Part shown: one piece after another, positions 17,317 to 26,009 of the stretch
Layout of the letters: every line of letters starts with the position of its first letter
Numbering within the stretch: the first letter of the stretch is position 1
Origin: Paenisporosarcina antarctica
Lineage (GTDB): Bacteria; Bacillota; Bacilli; Bacillales_A; Planococcaceae
Length of the DNA: 64,000 bases
Assembly (NCBI RefSeq): GCF_004367585.1
Contig: NZ_CP038015.1
Coordinates: 2,362,001-2,426,000 of the forward strand
Direction: 5' to 3'
Translations under genes and position numbers: made by a program
Notes under the pieces: model-generated
The model's database searches: none
What the model was told of the DNA's origin: nothing
Seen by the model: only the letters and a program-made list of their open reading frames with translations

Positions 17317-18273
17317 TTATAAAATTTTGTTGTTTAATGGCATTTTACTACGCAATTTTTCAGGCTCAATACGTTCTTCATATTGATCAGTTTTTATATC
17401 TTCTTGCTCATCTTCTCCTGATTGTAATTCATTATTGTTAGAGTTATTGTCTAAATCTTCAGATCCAAAAGCTGCAGGACCTAAATTTGGATCAGCACCT
17501 GGTGATTGAAAACCAAAACGTTGCTCATTTGAAATTTCATTATTAGTTGGACGCTTATTTTGTATCATTTTCTCTTCTTGCATTGAATGTATACTATGAT
17601 TTTCATCTTTAACCAAATAAGGATCGGTAGAAAAAGTTTCGCCACGCTCTAAACGATCTTGAGGATCGTCAAATTGACCATCTGTTTTATTTACTAAATC
17701 ATTTGCTGATGGTTCGAATCCTTGCTCTTTAGCGTATTCACTTTGTGGCTCCGTTTTTTCTTTTACATGTTGGTTAGTACTCGCATCATTTCGAGTTGTT
17801 TCTTTAAAATTAGGTTCGCTTTGTTGAACTGGTCGTTCTTCACCTGGATATGGTTGTTCACTATTTCTTGAAGAATCAAACACATTATTCTCTACTTCAA
17901 CTTCATTTAATTGTTGATTTGCGAGGACATCTTCATTTGGCACTGCTTCTCTGTCTGTGTAAAGAACGAATCCACCATTAGCCACGTCTTTCGAGTAGCG
18001 CTCTGTTTCCCCATCACTTAAATCTAATTTACGTAATCCTTCTTTAATTGCGTCTTCACCAGTAAACCATGATTTAAATTTATCTATCATCGTTCCCGCT
18101 TCGTGTGTTGAAACTTCTGAGTGACTATTCAATGTACTCATGTGTGAGCGCTCTTTAGAAACAACATGAATATCACTTTCAGAATATCCTTGTTCTTTTA
18201 ATTGTTCTAATTTCACATACATTTGTTCTTCTGATAAAGCTACAACAATTCGACGATTTGATTCTAATTTCAT
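17317..18273 (-). CDS. General stress protein 17M-like domain protein with long acidic tail
   Basis: 318 residues. Residues 6-115 match the YflT/GSP17M-type fold: RRIVVALSEEQMYVKLEQLK, then SESDIHVVSKE, and GGFVLYTD at its end. The remaining roughly 200 residues are hydrophilic, rich in Glu, Asn, Gln and Asp, and look disordered; B. subtilis relatives are often just the domain. RBS AGGAGGT is present, and a sigma-B promoter is seen upstream, so it is probably part of the general stress response. Its molecular role is unknown. Confidence 0.8.
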   Translation of the reverse strand: MKLESNRRIVVALSEEQMYVKLEQLKEQGYSESDIHVVSKERSHMSTLNSHSEVSTHEAGTMIDKFKSWFTGEDAIKEGLRKLDLSDGETERYSKDVANGGFVLYTDREAVPNEDVLANQQLNEVEVENNVFDSSRNSEQPYPGEERPVQQSEPNFKETTRNDASTNQHVKEKTEPQSEYAKEQGFEPSANDLVNKTDGQFDDPQDRLERGETFSTDPYLVKDENHSIHSMQEEKMIQNKRPTNNEISNEQRFGFQSPGADPNLGPAAFGSEDLDNNSNNNELQSGEDEQEDIKTDQYEERIEPEKLRSKMPLNNKIL

Positions 18274-18310
18274 GGTGTTACCTCCTAATAATTTTTAGTA
18301 TACATACTAT

Positions 18311-18337
18311 CTACCCTTTCATTAATTTGAGTTAAAC
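18311..18337 (-). promoter_or_regulatory. Sigma-B promoter of the GSP17M-like gene
   Basis: On the minus strand GTTTAA (18332-18337), a 15-base spacer and GGGTAG (18311-18316) match the sigma-B consensus GTTTAA-N13-15-GGGTAT at 11 of 12 positions. It lies about 40 bases before the start. Confidence 0.75.
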
Positions 18338-18466
18338 AATATTTAGAATAATTAATCAGTATGTAATATAAGCCAGAAAAGCAGGTTTAAATTTAATAAG
18401 ATTGTCTTTATTGTCATTTAAGTGGTTTAATATCGCTTTTGGATAAAAATATTAATTTCAGACAAA

Positions 18467-18517
18467 AGAGACTGACTTAAATTGTCTAAAATTACTAGAC
18501 AATTTAAGTCAGTCTCT
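18467..18517 (-). terminator. Terminator of the SDR gene
   Basis: A perfect 22-bp stem (18467-18488 and 18496-18517; AGAGACTGACTTAAATTGTC plus two) with a seven-base loop and TTTTG on the minus strand, 80 bases after the stop. Confidence 0.75.
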
Positions 18518-18597
18518 ATATAAAAATTGGTAGAGCATGAGATATCTTTGGAATTAATAGGTTTAGTCATTCTAGTGAATTATTTTATTGACTGTTT

Positions 18598-19557
18598 TTA
18601 CTTATTATGAATTAGCAATTGTTCTTGTTGTAATGTCGGTCCGGCTTTTAGTTCACGCTTTAGTGCCCATTCTCGCGTATCATGAGCAGTCTTCGATAAT
18701 GGTCGAAATGTTAATCCATTTTTTACTGCCTGTTCATTTTTCACAATGAAGAAACCTTCTGGATAGTCGATTGAAAATGGCATCCAGAATGGATATCTTC
18801 GGGATCCTAAATCTTCCTTTTCTAATACTTCATCTGAAATCCACACTTTCTTAATTACTTCAGTAGAAATTTCATCAATAAAATTATTTAACGAAAGAGG
18901 ATCAGAAGCAGCATTAAATGTACCTGATTTTCCTTCTTCCACCATCTGTACAATCCACTTAGCCATATCTCTTACATCAATCCATTGAACTAATCGATTA
19001 AGTTCATCGCCGCCCGGTATAGCCACTTTACCTTCTTTTGTTAACCGTTTAGCGTAATATGTAAATCGGTCAGTCGGATCATGTGGTCCTACAATAATAC
19101 AAGGTCTAATAATTAAAGCACGCTCTTTAAAAATGTCGTTAACCAATTGTTCACACATAACTTTTAACGGTCCATATGTGTCTCCTGTGACTTCATCTGT
19201 TTCGATTTTTTGTGTGAAAGTAGAACTCAATTCATTAGGTCTACCATTTTTATAATCATCATAAACAGAAATGGTTGAAATAAACATATATGTTTTTGTT
19301 TTATTTTTCAGACTGTCAAGCATTGGTTGCAAATCTTGAGGCGAGTAAGCACAAGTATCAAACACTACATCCCACTGCTCTTGACCTACTAATTTTGCAT
19401 CTATCCGACGATCACCTTTAATATGCCTTACGTCTTTAAACACTTCAACATTCGTTTTCCCACGATTAAATAATACTACCTCATGTCCTTTTTCTACCGC
19501 GGCTTCAACTAAATATCTTCCAACAAAAGAAGTTCCACCTATCACTAAAATTTTCAT
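18598..19557 (-). CDS. NAD-dependent epimerase/dehydratase-like extended SDR protein
   Basis: 319 residues. The Rossmann start KILVIGGTSFVGRYLVEAA, then FISTISVYDD (Ser), and later TYGPLKVMCEQ, in which the YGPLK segment occupies the YxxxK position. The substrate half contains VQWIDVRDMAKWIV and GTFNAASDPLSL. Such proteins resemble isoflavone-reductase or epimerase-type enzymes acting on nucleotide sugars or unknown substrates. RBS GGAGGG lies nine to eleven bases upstream. It is monocistronic, and no neighbouring sugar genes hint at a substrate. Confidence 0.82.
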   Translation of the reverse strand: MKILVIGGTSFVGRYLVEAAVEKGHEVVLFNRGKTNVEVFKDVRHIKGDRRIDAKLVGQEQWDVVFDTCAYSPQDLQPMLDSLKNKTKTYMFISTISVYDDYKNGRPNELSSTFTQKIETDEVTGDTYGPLKVMCEQLVNDIFKERALIIRPCIIVGPHDPTDRFTYYAKRLTKEGKVAIPGGDELNRLVQWIDVRDMAKWIVQMVEEGKSGTFNAASDPLSLNNFIDEISTEVIKKVWISDEVLEKEDLGSRRYPFWMPFSIDYPEGFFIVKNEQAVKNGLTFRPLSKTAHDTREWALKRELKAGPTLQQEQLLIHNK

Positions 19558-19790
19558 TTTACTTATCCCTCCTCTTTATTAAATTCTTTGCAAATAAAAA
19601 AAATCCTTTAAACTTTTTTTGTAAAGCATTGCTTATTGTTTTTTAAGCATACTAAATTTATAATGGAGCAAATCATTAGACACCTGAGAATGCACGGGGC
19701 AAATAGTCGTATTTTGTCGAATTGTGCTATTGTTTCCTAACGTGTAATGGTACACTTAGACTTATCTTATTGAACAAAAAGGAGCATTTT

Positions 19791-21290
19791 ATGGATATTC
19801 AATGGACTCAACTTCCTCAACTAAATGCACTCCATGTATATGGACCTACTACTCAAGATACTGCTGGGATTGTATACGATTCAAGAGATGTAGAAAATCA
19901 GTTTGCCTTTTTTTGCATTATTGGAGAAGAGACAGACGGACACTTTTATATAAATGAAGCGATAGAAAATGGAGCTACAACTATAGTTGCTTCTCAAAAA
20001 TCAATAATTGAAGGTTTTACCTCATCTTACTCACACATTTCTTTTGTCCTCGTTGGAGACTCTCGTGAAGCATTAGCTTATACAGCTATCGAATTTAATC
20101 ATCACGCCTCTGACAAGTTGTTTAAAGTGGGAGTTACTGGTACAAATGGTAAAACAACAGTCGCTTCGTATGTGCGGAATTTATTTAATTTACTTAGAAT
20201 TCCTTGTGGTATGTTAGGAACTAATGGCATATTCACTTCGAAGGAAATCCTGCATATTAAGAAAAGCACACCTACTACTCCAATGTCTTCAGATGTACAA
20301 GCAATCTTTAGCGAGCTTTTAAAACGCGGTGATAAAGCGGCTTGTATGGAAGTATCTTCTATTGCCTTAGATCAATATCGAGTAGGTGGGTTTGAATTTG
20401 ATGTAGCCATTCATACAAATATTTCAGAAGAACATATGGAATATCATAAAACGTTCGAGCATTATAAAATGTGTAAACTTCGCTTATTTACGCAAGCAAA
20501 AGCAAGCATTGTAAATTTGGACGACTTAGGCATGAGCGAAGATATTATTCGAGTATCAAATGGTTCGATTTTAACTTACTCTCATAATACAGACTCATAT
20601 GCGGATTTAATTTGGACAAACATCCATCATTATACAGGTGGCATGTCGTTTGATTTAATTTATCAAGGAATCTCCCATCGCATTAGCACCCCAATTTATG
20701 GGGAATATAATGTAGGAAATTTAGTATCTGCTATTGGAGCTGCTTTATTAGCTGAAATGGCAATTGATGAAATTTTATTGGCTTTACCAAAAATGGAACA
20801 AGTCGATGGTCGATTTCAAGTAATTCACGGTCCAGATAACCGAAAAATCATTTTAGATTACGCACATACACCTGTAGCATTAGATGCCATACTACATGCC
20901 GTCAAAAAATTACCTCACAAAAAATTAATTACATTAATCACAGGGATTGGTATTCGTGATTTTTCTAAAATGCCGAAAATGGCAAAAACTGCTGAAGGTA
21001 AGGCTGATGTTTTAGTCGTAACGGTTGATCACCCTGGCTACAATGACCCTTGGAAAGTGGTTGATGCGGTCCTAAAAGGTTTCACAGAACCATACTTGCA
21101 ACAAGTACTGACCGCTCCTTCTAGACATGAAGGGGTAATAAAAGCTTTAGAAGCAAGTCAACCCGGTGATATTGTTTTACTAACTAGTGGTTGCATTAAT
21201 GGTTCGCAAATTGTCCAAGGTGAATATATTCCACACTCAGATGTAGACATTATTAACGATTATTTTTACAATACAAAATTAAGTGTATGA
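19791..21290 (+). CDS. Mur ligase family protein, MurE-like paralogue with divergent substrate motif
   Basis: 499 residues from the ATG at 19791 (AAAGGAG seven bases upstream); the longer frame is unlikely. Three Mur domains: N-terminal UDP-binding type with GIVYDSRDV, ATPase domain with P-loop GVTGTNGKTT (114-123) and the probable carbamylated lysine in YKMCKLRLF (Lys229), and C-terminal domain with DYAHTP (356-361). The amino-acid specificity motif, DNPR in DAP-adding and DNPA-like in Lys-adding MurE, is here DHPG (413-416). Normally murE is in the dcw cluster; this copy stands alone. It may add a different diamino acid, or act on a non-peptidoglycan substrate. Confidence 0.82.
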   Translation: MDIQWTQLPQLNALHVYGPTTQDTAGIVYDSRDVENQFAFFCIIGEETDGHFYINEAIENGATTIVASQKSIIEGFTSSYSHISFVLVGDSREALAYTAIEFNHHASDKLFKVGVTGTNGKTTVASYVRNLFNLLRIPCGMLGTNGIFTSKEILHIKKSTPTTPMSSDVQAIFSELLKRGDKAACMEVSSIALDQYRVGGFEFDVAIHTNISEEHMEYHKTFEHYKMCKLRLFTQAKASIVNLDDLGMSEDIIRVSNGSILTYSHNTDSYADLIWTNIHHYTGGMSFDLIYQGISHRISTPIYGEYNVGNLVSAIGAALLAEMAIDEILLALPKMEQVDGRFQVIHGPDNRKIILDYAHTPVALDAILHAVKKLPHKKLITLITGIGIRDFSKMPKMAKTAEGKADVLVVTVDHPGYNDPWKVVDAVLKGFTEPYLQQVLTAPSRHEGVIKALEASQPGDIVLLTSGCINGSQIVQGEYIPHSDVDIINDYFYNTKLSV

Positions 21291-21332
21291 AACCCTTCTG
21301 GCACATTTGCCAGAAGGGTTTTTGTTTTTGTG
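21290..21332 (+). terminator. Terminator of the MurE-like gene
   Basis: A perfect 13-bp stem (AAACCCTTCTGGC with complement), then TTGTTTTTG. The first stem base is the last base of the TGA stop codon. Confidence 0.88.
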
Positions 21333-21350
21333 GGCTGTTGCATTATAAGG

Positions 21351-21434
21351 ATATCTGGCATTCATCGTGGGTTATCTCATATTCACAATATTTTATCTGA
21401 TATTCGCGAACACTTATCTAATATTCACGTTTGG
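21351..21434. repeat. Four tandem units of the 21-nt intergenic repeat family
   Basis: Units of exactly 21 nt start at 21351 (ATATCTGGCATTCATCGT...), 21372 (TTATCTCATATTCACAAT...), 21393 (TTATCTGATATTCGCGAA...) and 21414 (TTATCTAATATTCACGTT...). This is the clearest array of the family. Two short plus-strand frames over it (21330-21515 and 21490-21795) have no RBS and are not taken as genes. Confidence 0.75.
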
Positions 21435-21545
21435 CGCACACAATTTGATCGTGAAAGAAAGATGTCACTTGGGTCCTTGATATTGGCAGATGCTAGACAT
21501 AGATGCCTTGAATGAAGAAAAAACCTATTTAAGCTTATCATATAA

Positions 21546-21579
21546 AGAAGAGCTTAAGGCAATTGCCTTAAGCTCTTCT
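21546..21579 (-). terminator. Terminator of the C26 hydrolase gene
   Basis: A perfect 34-bp palindrome AGAAGAGCTTAAGGCAA and its complement, nine bases after the stop; TTCTTTATA on the minus strand. Confidence 0.75.
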
Positions 21580-21587
21580 CAATACTA

Positions 21588-22307
21588 TTATTCTAGTGAT
21601 TTCCTTTTCTTAGCAGCGTTAATATATGATTTAAATAGACGCTTTGATGGTTCATCGTCAATTTGTGCGAACTCTTCAGGATGCCATTGGAAAGCAAATA
21701 CAAAGGAATGCTTAGTACTTTCAACACCTTCAATGATGCCATCTGCTGCACGGGCAACGATTTTTAAAGGACTTTTCACTTCATTACAAGCTTGATGATG
21801 GTATGAATTCACTTTAAATTTGTCTTCTTTTAGCATTTTGTACATACGACTATCTTTTTCTACTTCAACAGGATGTGATCGATGTGTTCTTTCAGCTTGT
21901 TGTTTATGTTGCATGACGGGTTCTTCACGTTGGGAGTGAATGCTTTGATAAAGTGTTCCTCCAGTAGCTACGTTTAGCATGTGCAATCCTCTACATACAC
22001 CAATGTATGGTTTGTCCAATTCCAATATTCTCTGAATTAACGCATACTCCATTGCATCTATTCGTGGAGCAATTTTACCTAAATTCACATGAGGTAACTG
22101 GTCATAATAAGCAGGATCGATATCCTCCCCACCTGTTACAAATAATGCATCTATTTGTTCACACATTGCCTCTAAATCTTCTCCTGGTATTAGTGGAATT
22201 AACAAAGGAATACCTCCAGCTTGCGTAATTGCATTGGGGTATACGGGTGGCATAAAGTAGCTACCATCTTCTAACACTTCTGCAGTAATACCAACGATTG
22301 GTTTCAT
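21588..22307 (-). CDS. Class I glutamine amidotransferase-like hydrolase (peptidase C26, PuuD-like)
   Basis: 239 residues, cytosolic. Catalytic triad: Cys in GVCRGLHMLN, with His and Glu in FQWHPEEF. The early motif FVTGGEDIDPAYY and THRSHPVEV are typical of gamma-Glu-GABA hydrolases, which cleave gamma-glutamyl-gamma-aminobutyrate in putrescine breakdown. No other putrescine gene is nearby, so the true substrate may be another gamma-glutamyl compound. The start has GGAG seven bases upstream. Confidence 0.85.
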   Translation of the reverse strand: MKPIVGITAEVLEDGSYFMPPVYPNAITQAGGIPLLIPLIPGEDLEAMCEQIDALFVTGGEDIDPAYYDQLPHVNLGKIAPRIDAMEYALIQRILELDKPYIGVCRGLHMLNVATGGTLYQSIHSQREEPVMQHKQQAERTHRSHPVEVEKDSRMYKMLKEDKFKVNSYHHQACNEVKSPLKIVARAADGIIEGVESTKHSFVFAFQWHPEEFAQIDDEPSKRLFKSYINAAKKRKSLE

Positions 22308-22542
22308 CTATAATCTCCGTTCTATTTTTAAATTATCCTGTATCAGCAGAATATACCCAATTCATCTAAACTAAAAACATCACTATGTAGTAAATTAAAT
22401 TTTAATAAAAGTGAATTTTAAGCATTTAATTAACTTAAAGTATACTTATTCGACAATGGAACTAAGGTTCTTTGTCAAATGACGTTGGTCAGTAAAACTG
22501 CTTTATTACGGCAGTCTTTTATTATGTAGTTTTTCAAGTATC

Positions 22543-22670
22543 CGTTGCTTTCCGTTCCAGATGGACGCTTTCCGCGGGCACGGCTTCAGCCTCCTCGTCG
22601 CGAAAAACACGCTCCTGTGGGGTCTTCAGCTCGCGCTTTTTCCGCTGGAGTCGCCATCTTACACTCCAAG
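22543..22670 (+). repeat. GC-rich Bacillales-type repeat, copy 1
   Basis: A strongly GC-rich stretch in AT-rich surroundings: GGACGCTTTCCGCGGGCACG, then GGCTTCAGCCTCCTCGTCGC, and CTCCTGTGGGGTCTTCAGCT. The same order of blocks appears in reverse complement at 23401-23547. I recall this as a widespread dispersed repeat in Bacillaceae; the name is unknown to me. Confidence 0.7.
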
Positions 22671-22792
22671 CAAATAAAATTTCACGTTAAAATTGGATAA
22701 GAATATATAAATTGCCTGATCCAGTGAAATGCATAAAAGTAGGATTATGTGGCTGAGCGTAATTGTTTTTGTTCGCTTTGTTTATCAGTTGG

Positions 22793-23400
22793 TCATAATT
22801 TAAAGTGTAAAATAATACGGTTTTTGTAATTATGGAAATTTCTATATCCATACGCGACACGATTCAATACGTTGATTTTATTGTTAATCCCTTCAATTCT
22901 TCCGTTATTGTAAGGGTAAATAAAGCAGTTTTCTATGAACTAAGATGTTTTCTTAACCTTTTTAAGCTTGTTCTCATATAACTTGAAATTAAAGGTGAAA
23001 CAGATCTAGTTAAACAAGTCTCTAATGCCTTGAAATCCTTATCAGACATAGCTTTTAGAAGTTCTTGATAGAACATTTCTTCTACAATACTTGTCGCTAA
23101 GCGTTGGCCGAATAATGGGTATTATTTATATTCTAACTCATAGTTCAGATTCTTTTTTAAGGAGTAGCTTCCAGTAACGCTTCAGGCGACGGCATTTCTT
23201 CCTATTATCAAGAGGATATTTTTTAAGTTTATTCATGATAGTAATACGACATTTATTCATAGAGCGATTCATTAATTGAACTAGATGAAATGGGTCAAAG
23301 ATAATCTTCGCTTGCGGAAATAACTCTTTGAAGACACTCACATAGCCCGTATTCATATAAATCGTTACCGTCTCTACATTTATGTTTCCTATATTCTCTT
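22793..23400 (-). pseudogene. ISL3-family transposase remnant (DDE), frameshifted and truncated
   Basis: On the minus strand: NVETVTIYMNTGYVSVFKEL, FPQAKIIFDPFHLVQLMNRS, and MNKCRITIMNKLKKY match the catalytic DDE region of ISL3 transposases. After a stop and frame changes, the C-terminal signature YNNGRIEGINNKINVLNRVA, then YGYRNFHNYKNRIILHFKL, ends at a TGA at 22793. The N-terminal third is missing, and copy 2 of the GC-rich repeat abuts its 5' end. Confidence 0.82.
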
Positions 23401-23547
23401 AGCTGGCTTCCGGGCAGAGCGGCGACTCCGGTGGGATTAGCGTAACAGGTGAGACCCCACAGGAAACGAATTGTGCACAATTCGTTTGCGACGAGGAGGC
23501 TCACCGCACGCCCCACGGAACGCGTCCGCTCGGAACGGAAATCAGCG
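23401..23547 (-). repeat. GC-rich Bacillales-type repeat, copy 2 (inverted)
   Basis: The complement carries CTGATTTCCGTTCCGAGCGG, then TGAGCCTCCTCGTCGC and CCTGTGGGGTCTCACCTGTT, the same blocks as copy 1. In its middle is a perfect 24-bp palindrome (23464-23487, AAACGAATTGTG and complement). It seems to have inserted into, or replaced, the 5' part of the transposase gene. Confidence 0.7.
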
Positions 23548-23704
23548 TGTATCAGGCTTCTATTAGTTTCATAGATATTCACAAAAAATGACATTAGTGA
23601 AATTCCATCCCATTCTCCTGTTTTATCGAGAAGTGGATTTTATTCACCAACGTCATATATTGAACAACCGGAACTGAAAAATAAACAGCCAGCATTTTAA
23701 TCAT

Positions 23705-23751
23705 AGTAAGAAAACTCCATCATTATTATTCAATGAAGGAGTTTTCTTACT
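23705..23751 (-). terminator. Hairpin terminator beyond livF
   Basis: A 14-bp stem AGTAAGAAAACTCC with its complement (23705-23718 and 23738-23751), 60 bases after the livF stop. The U-rich stretch lies within the stem, so strength is uncertain. Confidence 0.55.
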
Positions 23752-23813
23752 AAGTTATTTAAACCTCATTTTAAGTGAAAAAAAGAGAAGATTTGACCTT
23801 TTTAACCAATTCA

Positions 23814-24602
23814 TTAGACGTAACGAACATGCTTTTTATAAGATTTTCCTTCACGGAAACTCTTTCTCCCTTTATCACTCATACCAAGATAAAATTCACG
23901 CACTTCTTCATTCGCCAATAATGATTCGACTGGTCCTTCTAGTGCAATTCGTCCATTCTCCATAATATAACCGTAATCAGCTATGGATAACGCAACATTA
24001 GCATTTTGTTCAACGACAAGAATAGACATACCCTCATCCTTATTTATTTGTTTAATGTTTTGGAAAATTTCTTTTACAAGTAAAGGTGCAATTCCAAGAG
24101 ACGGTTCATCTAATAGAAGCAATTTCGGTTTGGCCATAATGCCTCTTCCAATGGCTAGCATTTGCTGTTCTCCACCAGATAATAAGCCCGATGCTTTATT
24201 TCTTAATGCTTTTAATTTAGGGAAATAATGGTAAACTCTATCTATATCATCCTTAAGATTGTTTCGGTCTTTTCTTGTATAAGCACCTGCCATCAGGTTT
24301 TCTTCTACACTTAAATGTTTAAAAACTCTTCTACCTTCAATACATTGAAAAATACCATTTCTTACAATTCGATCTGGGTCAATTCCATTAATTTTTTCGC
24401 CCTGAAACTCTATTACACCATCTGTAACTTGTCCGCCTTCTTTACTTAACAAACCGGAAATCGCTTTTAACGTTGTTGATTTCCCCGCTCCATTACTACC
24501 TAAAAGAGCAACAATTTTACCATCAGGAACTTCAAGTGACATTCCTTTTACTACGAGAATAATTTTCGAATAAACAACTTCGATATTACTAAGACGGAGC
24601 AT
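23814..24602 (-). CDS. livF: Branched-chain/hydrophobic-acid ABC transporter ATPase, LivF-like
   Basis: 262 residues. Walker A GSNGAGKST, signature LSGGEQQM, Walker B KLLLLDEPSLG and the H-loop position replaced by Gln in VVEQNAN, which is normal for LivF. It energises the importer formed by LivH/LivM. The C-terminal tail (about 245-262, SFREGKSYKKHVRYV) is basic and longer than usual. RBS AAGGAGG lies eight bases upstream. Last gene of the six-gene minus-strand operon. Confidence 0.9.
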   Translation of the reverse strand: MLRLSNIEVVYSKIILVVKGMSLEVPDGKIVALLGSNGAGKSTTLKAISGLLSKEGGQVTDGVIEFQGEKINGIDPDRIVRNGIFQCIEGRRVFKHLSVEENLMAGAYTRKDRNNLKDDIDRVYHYFPKLKALRNKASGLLSGGEQQMLAIGRGIMAKPKLLLLDEPSLGIAPLLVKEIFQNIKQINKDEGMSILVVEQNANVALSIADYGYIMENGRIALEGPVESLLANEEVREFYLGMSDKGRKSFREGKSYKKHVRYV

Positions 24603-24667
24603 ATGTCAACCTCCTTAAATTAGAAATATAGAGAGAACACTAGAACAAAATGCCTCTCTATAAAGAA

Positions 24668-25936
24668 TTATTTGTCGCTAATACCAAAGTATTCTGTAAT
24701 GATTTCCCACTCACCATCTTTAAGTTGACCTAAACGAATTTTATCAGTACCAGCTTGATTATCAGGTGAGAAAGAAACATCTGCTCCTAAACCATGTAAT
24801 TCGAAATCTTGAATTGATTCAATTGCTGCTTTCATATCTGTACCTGTAACATCACCATCAGTTTCAGCTATTGCAATTTTCATCGCTTCAGCCATAATAC
24901 TTGCCGTTGCCCAACCTTGAACGAATTTTTGGTTAATATCTTCAACTGTTTTACCTTTTGAATCTAAATACTCAACAATTGGCTCCATACCTGGAAGATC
25001 TTCAGTTGGGAATGCATGTGTTACTACACCAATAAAGCCATCTAATACATCAACCCATTGTTGGTTGTCTGCTCCAGCAGGTATCAATCCTTCTCCTGCA
25101 GTCCAGTTTAACCCCATAAATTGTGTTTTCCAGCCTAATGATTTCGCATCACGTACAACATTTCTTGTTTGACCCCATGTATAGTTAATAATTGTATAGT
25201 CCGGTTCCTCATTGCTTCTTGACCAAGACTGAAGTGTTGTTAGAGGATCTGTATCACCAAGTTCAATTAATACATCCGGCGTAATTTCTACTACACCATC
25301 TAGATTTTCTTTAGCATAGTCTTTAATATCTTGAATCGGTGATTCAGAGAAAGGATGCCCTTTATGATAAACTAACGCCACTCTTGCAGGTGATTCACCT
25401 TTATGATTTTCTTCAATCCAATCAAGTATTGCACGACCTTGATCAGAATAACTTGCTGCAGTTAGATAGTTATAACCACTTTCATTTCCTGTATCTTTTA
25501 AGTTTTCAGAATACGATGCTGAGAAAAATGGTATTTTGTCATTAATGATTTGTTTTCTAAGTGCTTCTGTATCCGCAGTACCCCATCCAAGAACAGCCAC
25601 CACTTCATGTCGATCTCTTAATCCTTGATAAACTTGTTGAGCTCGACTAGTATCGTAGGCGTAATCTTCACCAATAAAGTCAACTTTATAGCCATCAATT
25701 CCACCCTTAGAATTTAAGTTTTCAAAAAATGCTCTTTCTCCTTCTGCATATGGAGCTCCTACATCACCAGTAGCACCTGACTCATCAAATAGTCCACCTA
25801 ACTTAATAACTTTATCTCCTGATGATTCGCCACCAGTCTCTGAGTCTCCATCGCCACAAGCTGCTAGAACACCCATCAAAAGTATTAGACTTACAAACGT
25901 CAAGCTTAGCTTCTTCCAACTATAAAATATTGACAA
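24668..25936 (-). CDS. ABC transporter substrate-binding lipoprotein, LivK-like (periplasmic-binding fold type I)
   Basis: 422 residues with a lipoprotein signal peptide (lipobox LMGVLAAC, Cys at about 27), then an acidic Gly-Ser linker and a type I binding fold (IKLGGLFDESGATGDVGAPY onward, VVAVLGWGTADTEALRKQI). It captures the ligand outside the cell for LivHM. A TTG start at 25936 is used, with GGGGG six bases upstream. Proteins of this long subtype (about 420 residues) occur next to acyl-CoA ligases, so the ligand may be an organic or aromatic acid rather than leucine. That is inference. Confidence 0.88.
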   Translation of the reverse strand: MSIFYSWKKLSLTFVSLILLMGVLAACGDGDSETGGESSGDKVIKLGGLFDESGATGDVGAPYAEGERAFFENLNSKGGIDGYKVDFIGEDYAYDTSRAQQVYQGLRDRHEVVAVLGWGTADTEALRKQIINDKIPFFSASYSENLKDTGNESGYNYLTAASYSDQGRAILDWIEENHKGESPARVALVYHKGHPFSESPIQDIKDYAKENLDGVVEITPDVLIELGDTDPLTTLQSWSRSNEEPDYTIINYTWGQTRNVVRDAKSLGWKTQFMGLNWTAGEGLIPAGADNQQWVDVLDGFIGVVTHAFPTEDLPGMEPIVEYLDSKGKTVEDINQKFVQGWATASIMAEAMKIAIAETDGDVTGTDMKAAIESIQDFELHGLGADVSFSPDNQAGTDKIRLGQLKDGEWEIITEYFGISDK

Positions 25937-26009
25937 ATTAATTCCCCCTTATTATATATATACTCAAAATCTCATGTAGAGATTTTAAAAGTAAAACTAC
26001 TTAACATAC

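Larger units (their letters stand above)
22466..23669 (-). mobile_element. Degenerate ISL3-family insertion sequence
   Basis: The ends are related inverted repeats: 22466-22489 (GGTTCTTTGTCAAATGACGT...) and 23646-23669, whose complement reads GGTTGTTCAATATATGACGT. They share GGTT and ATGACGTTGGT. Between them is a broken ISL3 transposase frame and two GC-rich repeats. The length of about 1.2 kb, including about 275 bases of inserted repeat, means that much of the N-terminal coding part is lost. The element is inactive. Confidence 0.75.

Noticed and set aside
21351-21434. 21-nt tandem units as a CRISPR or VNTR array
   Set aside because: No spacers, strong degeneration between units, and no cas genes in the window.
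22308-23813. A complete, active insertion sequence
   Set aside because: The transposase is frameshifted and truncated, and the ends are diverged.
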